Shown: positions 44,064 through 52,949 of the stretch, piece after piece | Position numbering within the stretch: position 1 is the first letter of the stretch | Layout: every line of letters begins with the position of its first letter | Source of the DNA: Pusillimonas sp. T2 | GTDB taxonomy: Bacteria > Pseudomonadota > Gammaproteobacteria > Burkholderiales > Burkholderiaceae_B | Reading direction: 5' to 3' | Assembly: GCF_002236805.1 (NCBI RefSeq) | Contig: NZ_NIQA01000005.1 | Span: forward strand, 109,634 to 173,633 | DNA length: 64,000 bases | The notes under the pieces: model-generated | Told to the model about the DNA's origin: nothing | Databases searched by the model: none | What the model saw: the letters and a program-made list of their open reading frames with translations, nothing else | Position numbers and translations under genes: made by a program

Positions 44064-44210
44064 ATGTCTGTTTTCTCGCGCGCTGTGCGCAAACATGGCG
44101 TTTATCGCGGCTCGGCAATTTTGTTGTCTGGCCTAGACCGCCTGTGGCGCGTTGCCCTGGTTGTGCTTGCGCTTTGGGCACTGACCGGTTGGGCCATGCA
44201 GTGGTGGTAG
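44064..44210 (+). CDS. Small single-span membrane protein ahead of znuC
   Basis: 48 residues: a basic N-terminus (SVFSRAVRKHGVYRGSAILLSGLDRLWR) and one hydrophobic helix (VALVVLALWALTGWAMQWW) at the C-terminus. It starts 37 bp after the Zur box and stops 4 bp before znuC, so it is the first reading frame of the znu transcript. No clear ribosome site is visible for the ATG at 44064; an earlier in-frame ATG at 44004 overlaps the Zur box and is unlikely. I do not recognise a family. It may be a small subunit or modulator of ZnuBC, or a leader peptide that couples translation to znuC. Confidence 0.55.
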   Translation: MSVFSRAVRKHGVYRGSAILLSGLDRLWRVALVVLALWALTGWAMQWW

Positions 44211-44214
44211 CGCC

Positions 44215-44931
44215 GTGACCTCGCCTGTTATTGAACTGGACCACGTTTCCCTGGGTTGGCGAGATCGTATTGCCGTGCGCGACGTTACGGGCGCATTCGA
44301 GCGAGGGTCGTTGACCGCTTTGGTGGGGCCGAACGGCGCCGGAAAATCCACGCTGGTCAAAGGCATCTCGGGGGTATTGAGCCCGGTGCGCGGTACGATC
44401 CGGCTGGCCGCCAACGTTGACGGCAAGGTGGCCTGCTTGCCGCAGGTTGGCGATCTCGACAAAACGTTTCCCATCTCTGTTTACGACCTTGTGGCGATGG
44501 GTGCGTGGCGCAGGGTGGGGTGGTGGCGCCGGGTATCGTTGGCCGAGCACGAGCGTGTGCAGCACGCGCTTGAAACCGTTGGGCTGGCCGATTTTGGCCG
44601 TCGCATTATTGGGACGCTGTCGGGCGGGCAGTTGCAGCGGGCGTTGTTCGCTCGTCTTATGTTGCACGACGCCCAGGTACTGATTCTCGACGAGCCGTTT
44701 GCTGCCGTCGACGCCCACACGACCGAAGACCTGCTGGCGCTGCTGCACCAATGGAACATCGAGGGGCGTACGGTAATCGCCGTATTGCACGATCTCGATA
44801 TGGTGCGATCATTGTTTCCGAAGAGTTTGTTGCTGGCTGGGCAGGTAGTGGGTTGGGGCGACACAAATCAGGTGCTGACGCCCGAGAACCTGCATATGGC
44901 GCGTCATTTGTGTGCGGGAGACTACCTGTGA
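44215..44931 (+). CDS. znuC: Zinc ABC importer ATPase
   Basis: 238 residues, GTG start. Walker A VGPNGAGKSTLVKGISG, the signature LSGGQLQRALFARLM, Walker B QVLILDEPFAAVDA and the H-loop VLHDLD are intact. It energises ZnuB. The 3' end overlaps znuB by 4 bp (GTGA), so the subunits are translationally coupled. No His-rich C-terminal tail of the type found in E. coli ZnuC is seen. Confidence 0.93.
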   Translation: MTSPVIELDHVSLGWRDRIAVRDVTGAFERGSLTALVGPNGAGKSTLVKGISGVLSPVRGTIRLAANVDGKVACLPQVGDLDKTFPISVYDLVAMGAWRRVGWWRRVSLAEHERVQHALETVGLADFGRRIIGTLSGGQLQRALFARLMLHDAQVLILDEPFAAVDAHTTEDLLALLHQWNIEGRTVIAVLHDLDMVRSLFPKSLLLAGQVVGWGDTNQVLTPENLHMARHLCAGDYL

Positions 44932-45824
44932 ACGGGTTGTTCGAGGTTTTGGTCTCGCCCTTTATCGAGTTTGCTTTTATGCGACGTGCGCTGGCGGGGT
45001 CGTTTTCGCTGGCCTTTGCCGCCGGCCCGCTGGGTGTGTTTCTTATTTTGCGACGTGTCAGTCTCATGGCCGACGCGATGGCGCACGCGATTCTGCCCGG
45101 CGTTGCGGTAGGCTTCATGGTCGCTGGCTTGTCGTTGTGGGCGATGGCATTAGGGGGCGTGGTGACGGGTTTGGTAGTGGCGGGGTTGGCCGGATTGGTG
45201 TCCAGGTTAACGCCGCAGCGTGAAGATGCCAGCTTTGCTGCGTTTCACCTGGTGTCGCTGGGTTTGGGTGTGTTGCTGGTCTCATTGCGAGGCTCGAACA
45301 TGGACTTGATTCATGTCCTGTTTGGCAGCGTGCTTGGGCTGGATGACAATGCTCTGCTCCTGGTCACTGCAACGGCCAGCGTGACACTGATCGTGTTGGC
45401 TTTGATTTTTCGGGCTTTAGTCGCCGAATGTATGGATCCCGGCTTTTTGCGTGCTGAGCGCGGACATGGCTCGATCAGTTATCTGGTGTTTTTGTTTCTG
45501 CTTGTACTGACGCTGGTGTCGGGGTTTCAGGTATTGGGCACGTTAATGGTCGTAGGCATCATGATGCTGCCGGCGGCTGCGTCCCGTTTCTGGGTCAGGT
45601 CGGTCGGCGCGCAAATGATTTTTTCCGGGTGCGTGGGCGCTGCGTCCGCGTATGTTGGCTTGCTTGTTTCGTATTACGTCAATGTGCCTGCGTCTGCGGC
45701 CATTATTCTTTCGGCGGGCCTGTTTTACTTTGTGTCGCTGTGCGCCGGGCCGCAAGGGGGGCTATTGCAGGCCGCCCGTCAGGCACGGGCGCGTCGTCGG
45801 CATATGGCGTCGATTCCCAGTTAG
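44928..45824 (+). CDS. znuB: Zinc ABC importer permease
   Basis: 298 residues from the GTG at 44928, preceded by GGGAGAC. The ABC-3 family pattern is seen: FMRRALAGSFSLAFAAGPLGVFLILRRVSLMADAMAHAILPGVAVGFM near the N-terminus and about eight or nine membrane helices, with GSISYLVFLFLLVLTLVSGFQVLGTLMVVGIMMLPAAAS near the C-terminus. It forms the Zn(II) channel at the inner membrane, fed by ZnuA. Confidence 0.92.
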   Translation: MNGLFEVLVSPFIEFAFMRRALAGSFSLAFAAGPLGVFLILRRVSLMADAMAHAILPGVAVGFMVAGLSLWAMALGGVVTGLVVAGLAGLVSRLTPQREDASFAAFHLVSLGLGVLLVSLRGSNMDLIHVLFGSVLGLDDNALLLVTATASVTLIVLALIFRALVAECMDPGFLRAERGHGSISYLVFLFLLVLTLVSGFQVLGTLMVVGIMMLPAAASRFWVRSVGAQMIFSGCVGAASAYVGLLVSYYVNVPASAAIILSAGLFYFVSLCAGPQGGLLQAARQARARRRHMASIPS

Positions 45825-45832
45825 GTTAAGTG

Positions 45833-46828
45833 ATGAGGATGGTTATGTTTTCAAATGGTGGCGCGGTGTTGATGCAAGCAGGGTTTGCGCGGTTGCGACG
45901 GTTTTGCGCGATAGGCTTGAGCACATTTGCGGTGCTGGGAGCGCCGTTGTCGGTAGCGGCCGAGCCGTTGAAGGTGGTTGCCAGCTTTTCTATCCTGGGT
46001 GATATGGTCAAGGTGATCGGTGGTGAGAACGTCCAGGTCACGACGCTCATTGGCCCTAATGTCGATGCGCATTCGCACGAGCCTACGGCATCCGATAGTC
46101 GGGTGCTGGCCGATGCCAATGTGGTGGTCATGAACGGTTTAGGTTTTGAGGCCTGGATGCCTCGGCTCATGCGGGCGTCTGGGTTCAAGGGGCATGAAAT
46201 TGTTGCATCGACAGGCGTCACCCCGCGTCAACTGGACCATGACCATGACCACGACCATGGGCACTCACACGGGCACGACGACAAGGCCGATGGCGCTGCT
46301 TCTGTCGATCCACATGCCTGGCAAGACCTCCGAAACGGCGTAAAGTACGCTCGCAACATCGCCAACGGCCTGTCGCGGGTCGATCCGGTTAATCGGGCGG
46401 GTTATCAGGCGCGTGCCGATATTTATGTGACCGAAATGGAAAAGCTTCATAACGAAATCCGGCAGTCGCTGGCGGCGATACCTGCAGAGCGGCGCAAGGT
46501 CGTTACGCCGCACGATGCCTTTGGTTACTTCGGGCAGGCATATGACATTACTTTTGTCCCCGTTGCCGGTCTGGCGTCGGACGCCGAACCTTCTGCACGC
46601 GATATTGCGCGTTTGATTCGCGAAATCAAGAAAACCAAAAGTGCGGCACTGTTTACCGAAAAAGCGCTGTCGTCGCGTGTGATCAACCAGATTGCGCGCG
46701 AAACCGGGGCCAAAGTGGGCGGAACGCTTTACGCAGATACTCTGGACGTAACGGATCGCCCCGCCGGAACGTATTTGGGAATGTTCAAGTGGAACGCGGG
46801 TCAGTTGATTTTTTCGCTGAAGCCGTAG
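45833..46828 (+). CDS. znuA: Zinc ABC importer periplasmic binding protein
   Basis: 331 residues; ATG at 45833 is taken, though ATGs at 45839 and 45845 are possible. A long signal peptide ends near AAEPLKVVASFSILGDMV. Candidate metal ligands are His in VDAHSHEP, His in SVDPHAWQD and His in TPHDAFGYFG. A charged loop rich in His and Asp (DHDHDHDHGHSHGHDDK, about residues 133-149) is the feature that separates zinc from manganese binding proteins. Third subunit of znuCBA. The stop lies inside the 3' end of xerC, a 44-bp convergent overlap. Confidence 0.93.
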   Translation: MRMVMFSNGGAVLMQAGFARLRRFCAIGLSTFAVLGAPLSVAAEPLKVVASFSILGDMVKVIGGENVQVTTLIGPNVDAHSHEPTASDSRVLADANVVVMNGLGFEAWMPRLMRASGFKGHEIVASTGVTPRQLDHDHDHDHGHSHGHDDKADGAASVDPHAWQDLRNGVKYARNIANGLSRVDPVNRAGYQARADIYVTEMEKLHNEIRQSLAAIPAERRKVVTPHDAFGYFGQAYDITFVPVAGLASDAEPSARDIARLIREIKKTKSAALFTEKALSSRVINQIARETGAKVGGTLYADTLDVTDRPAGTYLGMFKWNAGQLIFSLKP

Positions 46829-47810
46829 TGTCGGTCGCCGGCGTGTGGGTTGCGGTATCGCGCCGGCGGTTTGCTCGTGGGTGAGCCTGGTCGTACACCT
46901 TGGCCAGATGCTGGAAGTCCAGGCGCGTATAAATTTGTGTGGTGGCAATATTGGCGTGCCCCAGCAGTTCTTGCACGGCGCGTAAATCTTGCGCCGATTG
47001 CAATAAATGGCTGGCAAAGCTGTGCCTTAAGCTGTGCGGGTGCACATTAATGGGCAGCCCGGTTTGCTGAGCCAGTTTGTTCAGTTGAAGCTGCACCACA
47101 CGACCCGAAATCCTTTTCCCGCGTTCACCCAAAAATAAGGCAGCGTTATCGCCCGGCGTTAGTCCGGTTTGGGGTTTGATCATGTCTGCGCGCAAGGCCA
47201 GCCAGCGTTCAAGGGCTGCGATGGCCTGCCGGCCCAATGGCGCATGCCGTGTTTTGCCGCCTTTACCAGTTACCACGACCTCGGCGTCGTCAAGCTGTAA
47301 CCAACTGCCCGACGTGTACTGCGCCGAGTGTACATAGTGCGTGTCCAGACTGGTCAGTTCCGACAAACGCAAACCTGCTGAATACAGGACCTCAAACATG
47401 GCTTGGTCGCGGCATTCGATGGGTGTATGCGGTGCCGGCAGGTTGGGTCTATCGAGCAACACCTGTGTTTGTTCGACAGAAAGCGCCTTGGGCAACGAAC
47501 GCGGGATTTTGGGCGCGCGGATGTCTGCGGCCGGATTATGGGCCAGACCAATTTGCGGAGCCCACCATTGGTAGAACCCCCGCCAGGCCGCCAGAGCCCG
47601 GGCCAGACTGCGAGGCTTATGCCCTTCGCTGTGCAGCCGCGCAACCGCCTGCCGCAGTTCGCCGTTCGAAAGCTGATTGAGCGGCGTGTCGGGGTATAGA
47701 TTTTGTAGTAACAACAGGTCTTGCCGGTAACCGCTGATGGTGTGGGCCGAGTAACGCCTTTCAGACGTCAGGTACTGCAGCCAACGGTTAACCGGTTCGA
47801 CCGAGTTCAT
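46785..47810 (-). CDS. xerC: Tyrosine recombinase XerC
   Basis: 341 residues, about 40 longer than usual owing to a Thr/Ala/Arg-rich tail after AKVYDQAHPRANRRR. The SAM-like N-terminal domain is followed by the catalytic set Arg148 (AGLRLSEL), Lys in VTGKGGKTR, His259/Arg262 (HSLRHSFASH), His285 (LLGHANI) and nucleophile Tyr294 (TQIYTRL). It resolves chromosome dimers at dif with XerD. It overlaps DUF484 by 4 bp in the conserved dapF-DUF484-xerC order. Confidence 0.94.
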   Translation of the reverse strand: MNSVEPVNRWLQYLTSERRYSAHTISGYRQDLLLLQNLYPDTPLNQLSNGELRQAVARLHSEGHKPRSLARALAAWRGFYQWWAPQIGLAHNPAADIRAPKIPRSLPKALSVEQTQVLLDRPNLPAPHTPIECRDQAMFEVLYSAGLRLSELTSLDTHYVHSAQYTSGSWLQLDDAEVVVTGKGGKTRHAPLGRQAIAALERWLALRADMIKPQTGLTPGDNAALFLGERGKRISGRVVQLQLNKLAQQTGLPINVHPHSLRHSFASHLLQSAQDLRAVQELLGHANIATTQIYTRLDFQHLAKVYDQAHPRANRRRDTATHTPATDTTASAKKSTDPRST

Positions 47811-48478
47811 TCGTGCGGGTCAAGCAGGCGAGTCAGGGCAGAGGCCGATAGCTCGCCGATAATTTCCAGGAAGGCTGTGCCCATGTCGGGTTCGAAACGA
47901 TCGGCTTCGGCGGACCCGATAACCAGCAGCCCCAGCAGTTTGCCTGACGCGGGGGCGCGTAAGGGGACAACCGCCATTGATTGTGCATTGTCACTCAGCC
48001 AGGCTGACACGGCATGACCTTCGGTCGGCCCGCAGTAAGGGTTGGGAAGGGCCTGCGCCCATAGCCTGATGTCATCTGATACGTCTTGCGTAAAGCGCTC
48101 GGCCACGCGGGGGCTGCTTTCCAAAAGCCGTAGTGTGGTGTCGGGCAGTTCGAACAGATTGGCTAGGCTGTCAATGATGTGAGCCGGTATTTTTTCGGCA
48201 TCAGGCTCGGCCAGCATGCGCGCGCACCATGCGGTCAGGGTACGACTGATTTTTTCATTCCCTGACGCGTTATTGATGAGCCCCGATAGTTTCCATTCGA
48301 GGTCTTTGGCTTTGGCCCGAAGCGTGAGAATTTGGCGTTCACCCAGCGAGATGGCGCGTGTTTCGTGAGGGTGAGGTACCCGCAGGTCAGCAAAAACGTC
48401 TGCGTGCTCATGAAAAAAACCGGGGTTTTCGCGCAAAAACAGGGCGACCTCGTCGGCGCTCAGGTGGGTTGTTGTCAT
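47807..48478 (-). CDS. DUF484 (YigA-like, GAF-fold) protein
   Basis: 223 residues. N-terminal [51 protein letters not shown] is the signature of DUF484, followed by a coiled coil and a GAF-like domain ([41 protein letters not shown]). It overlaps both dapF and xerC by 4 bp, so the three are one transcript. The molecular role is not known. Confidence 0.92.
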   Translation of the reverse strand: MTTTHLSADEVALFLRENPGFFHEHADVFADLRVPHPHETRAISLGERQILTLRAKAKDLEWKLSGLINNASGNEKISRTLTAWCARMLAEPDAEKIPAHIIDSLANLFELPDTTLRLLESSPRVAERFTQDVSDDIRLWAQALPNPYCGPTEGHAVSAWLSDNAQSMAVVPLRAPASGKLLGLLVIGSAEADRFEPDMGTAFLEIIGELSASALTRLLDPHE

Positions 48479-49368
48479 GGCGTGGCAGCATCCTTTTGTA
48501 AATAATTTTGCGTAAGCTTATCAATGTCGACCTGGCCCGTAAATACGGTGGTGGCGGGCCCTGTCATTTGCAAGCGATCGCCGTCCCAGGCAATGGTTAG
48601 CAGCCCGCCCCGGGTGTGTACAGCCACGGGGCTGTCGAGCAGCCCGCGACGAATGCCGGCAACCGCAGCGGCGCAGGCGCCTGTGCCACAGGCCAGTGTT
48701 TCGCCGGCCCCGCGTTCGTAGACGCGCAGTTTGATGGTGTGCCGGTCGACGATTTGCATGAATCCGGCGTTGATACGCTGGGTAAACCGTGGGTGCGATT
48801 CGATGATGGGGCCCACCGTGGCGACTGGCGCGGTATCGACATTGTCGACTACTTGAACCGCATGCGGGTTGGAAATGGCGACCAGTGAAATATCGACGCT
48901 GTCGCCGTCGGGCAGCGGCAGTGTCCAAAGGGTGTCGTGGTGCAGCGGGGCATTGACCAGCCCACGCGTCATGAAGTGGACATCTGCAGGCTGAAAGCGA
49001 GTTTGCCCCATGTCGACGGTGACTTCCCCAGTTTCCGATTCATTCAGGGTGATGAGCCCGGTGCATATTTCTGCGCGCAACGGGTTCCGGCGCGACAGGC
49101 CTTGTTCGTGAACAAAACGTACAAAGCAGCGAGCGCCATTGCCGCAATGCTCGACTTCACTGCCGTCTGCATTAAAGACCCGGTATTTGAAATCGGCCTC
49201 GGGGTGGCTCGGGTTCTCGACCAGCAACAGCTGGTCTGCCCCGATGCCGAAATGACGGTCGGCCAGGGCGCGGGCGCGCTCTGGGGTCATTTCGATAGAC
49301 TGGCTGACGCCGTCGAGAACGACAAAGTCGTTACCGGCGCCATGCATTTTGGTGAAATTCCAGATCAT
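48475..49368 (-). CDS. dapF: Diaminopimelate epimerase
   Basis: 297 residues. The two active-site thiols lie in EHCGNGARC (Cys75) and LACGTGACA, acting as base and acid on LL-diaminopimelate; [16 protein letters not shown] opens the protein. It makes meso-diaminopimelate for lysine and peptidoglycan. It starts 11 bp after the lpxL-type gene's stop and overlaps DUF484. Confidence 0.97.
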   Translation of the reverse strand: MIWNFTKMHGAGNDFVVLDGVSQSIEMTPERARALADRHFGIGADQLLLVENPSHPEADFKYRVFNADGSEVEHCGNGARCFVRFVHEQGLSRRNPLRAEICTGLITLNESETGEVTVDMGQTRFQPADVHFMTRGLVNAPLHHDTLWTLPLPDGDSVDISLVAISNPHAVQVVDNVDTAPVATVGPIIESHPRFTQRINAGFMQIVDRHTIKLRVYERGAGETLACGTGACAAAVAGIRRGLLDSPVAVHTRGGLLTIAWDGDRLQMTGPATTVFTGQVDIDKLTQNYLQKDAATP

Positions 49369-49379
49369 GACGAATACGC

Positions 49380-50270
49380 CTAATAAGGTTTGGGCTCGCC
49401 GGGTGGTCGTGTTTTAAACCGGCGGTGAACCCAATAGTACTGGGCGGGGTCTTTGCGGATCCAGCCCTCAAGCAGGGTGTTGATACGTGCGGTGTCGGCT
49501 TCGGGGCCGTCGTTGCCGGGGAAGTCGGGGATCGGCGGCATCAGCTCGACATGATAGATGCCAGTATTTTCGTCAAGACGGCTGACGATAGGCAGCACCT
49601 TAGCGTTCCAGACGCGCGCAATTTGAGCCGTACTGAGCAGCGTGGCGGCCTGCACACCAAAAAAAGGCACAAATGCCGCACCTTCAATGCCGAAGTCCAT
49701 ATCGGGAAGGTAGTACACGGGGATGCCTTGGCGCAACAGGCGGATCAGCCCGCGTACACCGTCGTGCCGACTGATCAGAAACGATTCGTTGAACCGCGAT
49801 CGGCCTTCTCGCATTAGATCGTCGATGTCGGTATCGCTGGACGGCGTATAAAACGTAGCTGTTTTGGGCGAGTCCATCGTGACGCGGGTTCCTGCGGCAT
49901 CCAGACCGACAAAGTGCGGTGCCAGAATAATGACTTTTTCGCCGGCTTGGACATGTTGCTCAAGGTGCTCGTAACCCGACAGCTGAACGGTGTGTCGTAC
50001 GCGATCGGGGTTACCAAACCAGATCAGACCGCGGTCGATGATGGACAAGGCCAGCAGGCGGAAGTGCCGCTTTAAAACGGCTTCGCGTTCGTCGTCAGGC
50101 CATTCGGGAAAGCACAGGCGTAGATTGGTGCGCACGATGTGGGCGCGCGACTTCATGAACCGGGGTGCCAGCCAACCCAGCACGCGCGCCCAGCGCAGGC
50201 GGGTTGCCGTCGGGCACTGCCCAAAATAGGTGAACATGGCGCGCAGTGGACGCGCTTTATTGATTTTCAT
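49380..50270 (-). CDS. Lipid A biosynthesis acyltransferase (LpxL/LpxM family), second copy
   Basis: 296 residues. The catalytic HX4D is His-Phe-Val-Gly-Leu-Asp in [11 protein letters not shown], and the acceptor-side segments YYLPDMDFG and FVPFFGV are typical. The family adds secondary acyl chains to Kdo2-lipid IVA at the inner membrane. An N-terminal hydrophobic anchor is weak. It lies 15 bp after the other acyltransferase, in the same operon, so the two may add different chains. Which is LpxL and which LpxM cannot be decided here. Confidence 0.92.
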   Translation of the reverse strand: MKINKARPLRAMFTYFGQCPTATRLRWARVLGWLAPRFMKSRAHIVRTNLRLCFPEWPDDEREAVLKRHFRLLALSIIDRGLIWFGNPDRVRHTVQLSGYEHLEQHVQAGEKVIILAPHFVGLDAAGTRVTMDSPKTATFYTPSSDTDIDDLMREGRSRFNESFLISRHDGVRGLIRLLRQGIPVYYLPDMDFGIEGAAFVPFFGVQAATLLSTAQIARVWNAKVLPIVSRLDENTGIYHVELMPPIPDFPGNDGPEADTARINTLLEGWIRKDPAQYYWVHRRFKTRPPGEPKPY

Positions 50271-50285
50271 AAGGTACGAGAGGGG

Positions 50286-51137
50286 TTAAAGCCCGGTTGA
50301 CGGCGGCGGTGGTGCGCCCTCGGGGACTTTATATCTTTTGTAACTCCAGAGGTACTGCGTGGGAAACCGACGTATCAGCGCTTCCATGGCTTCGTTGATG
50401 AGCAGGGCCTGATCGGCCGGGTTGGCCGGTAGCGGATCGGGCAGTCGTACGTAATGAATACGCCAGCCTTGGCCGTGAGGTAGTCTCTCGCCCGCGGTCA
50501 AAATGACCGCGACGCCTGTTTGCGCCGCTAGCTTGCCGGCCAGAGTCATGGTGTATGCCTGCCGGCCAAAAAAGGGCGCCCACACGCCATCGCCTTGGGT
50601 AGGGACCTGGTCTGGCAGCATGCCTACCGCTTCGCCGCGCTTCAGTGCCCGGACGAATTCGCGCACGCCTTGCATATTTGCAGGCACGGCTTTAAGGCCC
50701 GATGTGTTGCGCGCAGCATCCATGACCGGCGCTAACACCGGCTTGCGCGGCGGCCTGTACATGACGGTGATGGGCCCATGCTGGGTAAGATAGCGCGCGG
50801 TGATTTCGAAGCACCCCAAATGAGGCGTGAGATAAAGAATCCCGCGCCCTTCTGCAAGGGCGCTTTTAACCACTTCATCGTCGTCGGTCACGACTTTCGA
50901 CAGGCTTTCGGTGTTACGCAGCCATACCTTGGGCAGTTCCATGATCATGGCGCCGGCTTGCGCTGCCGCGGCTCGTGCAAAGGCAGGGCTGTTGTAGCCC
51001 GCTTGGCTTGCGTTGGCTTGAAGGCGGTCGCGATACTTGCCCGGTAGGGCATACACTATGCGACCCGCAACCCGACCGATGGCGTGCAACACAGGTAGCG
51101 GAACCGAGGCCAGCAAACGGAACAGGAAGAGCAGCAT
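50286..51137 (-). CDS. Lipid A biosynthesis acyltransferase (LpxL/HtrB family), first copy
   Basis: 283 residues. The N-terminal anchor is LLFLFRLLASVPLPVLHAIGRVAGRIVY. The catalytic motif reads HX4E (TPHLGCFEI), the alternative form of HX4D used by many LpxL proteins, and MLPDQVPTQGDGVWAPFFG is the conserved second block. The end TQYLWSYKRYKVPEG is the family's RYK tail. First gene of the run lpxL-lpxL-dapF-DUF484-xerC, divergent from metK. Confidence 0.92.
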   Translation of the reverse strand: MLLFLFRLLASVPLPVLHAIGRVAGRIVYALPGKYRDRLQANASQAGYNSPAFARAAAAQAGAMIMELPKVWLRNTESLSKVVTDDDEVVKSALAEGRGILYLTPHLGCFEITARYLTQHGPITVMYRPPRKPVLAPVMDAARNTSGLKAVPANMQGVREFVRALKRGEAVGMLPDQVPTQGDGVWAPFFGRQAYTMTLAGKLAAQTGVAVILTAGERLPHGQGWRIHYVRLPDPLPANPADQALLINEAMEALIRRFPTQYLWSYKRYKVPEGAPPPPSTGL

Positions 51138-51392
51138 GAGCAGTGTGTGGCGGTAGTCTCAGACCGGCAAATGAAACAAAGAGCTATTTTCGCTTAAAAT
51201 GAAAAGTATCGCTGAGTTAACCGACAACTTGCGGGGCGATACCAGGGCGGCGGCGCAAGCCTTTGTCCTGAATTAAATAATCCGCTAAAGCGTCGCGCCC
51301 TGATCGCAGCTTCACAGCCCGGCATCCGAGGTGCAACGCAACCCGTTCAACCTCTGTGCCGTAAAAACGGCCAACCTAGAAGGATGTCCACT

Positions 51393-52556
51393 GTGTCAAG
51401 CAACGATTACCTCTTTACTTCAGAATCAGTTTCCGAAGGTCACCCCGACAAGGTCGCCGACCAGATTTCCGACGCGATTCTCGACGCCATTTTCGAACAA
51501 GACCCCTACGCGCGTGTTGCCGCAGAAACCCTGTGCAATACCGGTTTGGTTGTTCTGGCCGGCGAAATCACCACAACCGCCAACGTTGATTACATCCAGG
51601 TCGCTCGCGACACTATCAAGCGCATCGGCTACGACAACACCGACTATGGTATCGACTACAAAGGTTGTGCCGTACTGGTTGCCTACGACAAGCAGTCGCC
51701 CGACATTGCCAAAGGCGTTGACCGTAACCCCGAGGCCAATATGGACCAGGGTGCCGGTGACCAGGGCCTGATGTTTGGGTATGCTTGCGACGAAACCCCC
51801 GACCTGATGCCAGCCCCTATTTGGTACGCACACCGCCTGGTGCAACGCCAAAGCGAGTTGCGCAAAGACGGCCGTTTGCCCTGGCTGCGCCCCGACGCCA
51901 AATCGCAAGTCACCTTCCGCTACGTTAACGGCAAGCCCGTCGAGGTCGACACCGTCGTGCTGTCTACCCAGCATCACCCCGAAATATCACAGGCCGATAT
52001 CCGTGAAGCCGTTATCGAGCAGATCATCAAGCCTTGCTTCCCCGAAGGTCTGCTTACTGACAAAACCCGCTTCATGATCAACCCCACCGGTATTTTTGTT
52101 ATTGGCGGGCCACAGGGCGACTGCGGTCTGACCGGTCGCAAAATCATCGTCGATACCTACGGTGGCGCATGCCCCCACGGCGGTGGTGCGTTCTCGGGTA
52201 AAGACCCTTCAAAAGTCGACCGCTCTGCCGCATATGCAGCGCGCTACGTCGCCAAGAACATTGTTGCCGCCGGCCTGGCGCGTCAGTGCCAGGTACAAAT
52301 CAGCTACGCCATTGGTGTGGCCGAACCCATCAACATTACCGTCAACACTAACGGTACAGGTGTTGTCGGCGACGACAAAATTGCGTTGTTGGTTCGTGAA
52401 CACTTCGACCTGCGGCCACGCGGCATCATCAATATGCTGAATCTGTTGCGTCCCATCTACGGTAAAACCGCAGCTTATGGTCACTTTGGCCGTGCCGAGC
52501 CCGAGTTCACCTGGGAAGCCACCGACAAAGCCGACCTGCTCAGAAAAGGTCTGTAA
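51393..52556 (+). CDS. metK: S-adenosylmethionine synthetase
   Basis: 387 residues. The GTG at 51393 is preferred: the ribosome site AGAAGG ends directly before an ATG at 51384, too close to serve it, but lies 9 nt from the GTG. The ATP site [35 protein letters not shown] and [19 protein letters not shown] loops are complete. It makes SAM from Met and ATP, feeding the SAM cycle that ahcY and metF close downstream. The 255-bp region upstream (to the divergent lpxL) holds no riboswitch that I recognise. Confidence 0.97.
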   Translation: MSSNDYLFTSESVSEGHPDKVADQISDAILDAIFEQDPYARVAAETLCNTGLVVLAGEITTTANVDYIQVARDTIKRIGYDNTDYGIDYKGCAVLVAYDKQSPDIAKGVDRNPEANMDQGAGDQGLMFGYACDETPDLMPAPIWYAHRLVQRQSELRKDGRLPWLRPDAKSQVTFRYVNGKPVEVDTVVLSTQHHPEISQADIREAVIEQIIKPCFPEGLLTDKTRFMINPTGIFVIGGPQGDCGLTGRKIIVDTYGGACPHGGGAFSGKDPSKVDRSAAYAARYVAKNIVAAGLARQCQVQISYAIGVAEPINITVNTNGTGVVGDDKIALLVREHFDLRPRGIINMLNLLRPIYGKTAAYGHFGRAEPEFTWEATDKADLLRKGL

Positions 52557-52771
52557 TGTCTTCGTCCAGCCGCGACCACGACGACAGTCACAGCTTGTCA
52601 CCCACCGACTCGCCGTGTGTCGCCGTATGCTCTACCTTGTACGACGACATTTGTCGCGGCTGCGGACGAACGGCCATGGAAGTGGCCAACTGGGTTTTTT
52701 TGTCTGAAGACGAAAAGCGCGTTGTCTGGGCGCGCATCAAAAGCCAGGGTTATCCGCGTCGTCAGGGCTAG
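52556..52771 (+). CDS. DUF1289 cysteine-motif protein
   Basis: 71 residues, starting on the last base of the metK stop (TAATG). It has the DUF1289 pattern SPCVAVCSTLYDDICRGCGRTAMEVANWVFLSEDEKRVVWARI with four cysteines in CxxxC...CxxC, likely a small metal site. The function is unknown. The stop is about 30 bp before the SAH riboswitch. Confidence 0.9.
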   Translation: MSSSSRDHDDSHSLSPTDSPCVAVCSTLYDDICRGCGRTAMEVANWVFLSEDEKRVVWARIKSQGYPRRQG

Positions 52772-52801
52772 ATAACGCTGGCAATTACGCTACAATGACA
52801 C

Positions 52802-52876
52802 CACCCTGAGGGGCGCTGCGACGGGATACTCCCCGCTAGGCTCAGGGTCGTTTCTTTTGTTCAACGGCGCTCATCA
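52802..52876 (+). promoter_or_regulatory. SAH riboswitch upstream of ahcY
   Basis: Helix P1 is CCCTGAG (52804-52810) with CTCAGGG (52841-52847). The conserved GCGCTGCGAC (52813-52822) and the 3' segment AACGGCGCTC (52863-52872), which forms the pseudoknot, match the S-adenosylhomocysteine riboswitch found ahead of ahcY in many beta- and gammaproteobacteria. Binding of SAH is known to raise expression. The 74-nt stretch from 52877 to the ahcY start can fold (CCTGC near 52880 with GCAGG near 52930), a possible expression platform just before the AAGG ribosome site. Confidence 0.93.
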
Positions 52877-52949
52877 TCACCTGCTGGCCGGGTGGGGTGG
52901 GCAAAATCGTTGCTCCGCACCGGTCTCGGCAGGTTTAAGGAATTCTTCC

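Noticed and set aside
51138..51392. SAM riboswitch upstream of metK
   Set aside because: I looked for SAM-I, SAM-II and SAH-type conserved cores and saw none in this 255-bp gap. The only riboswitch core seen is the SAH type ahead of ahcY.
52857..52949. In-frame upstream extension of ahcY
   Set aside because: It would overlap the riboswitch 3' segment and encode no conserved residues; the ATG at 52950 has a ribosome site and the family N-terminus.
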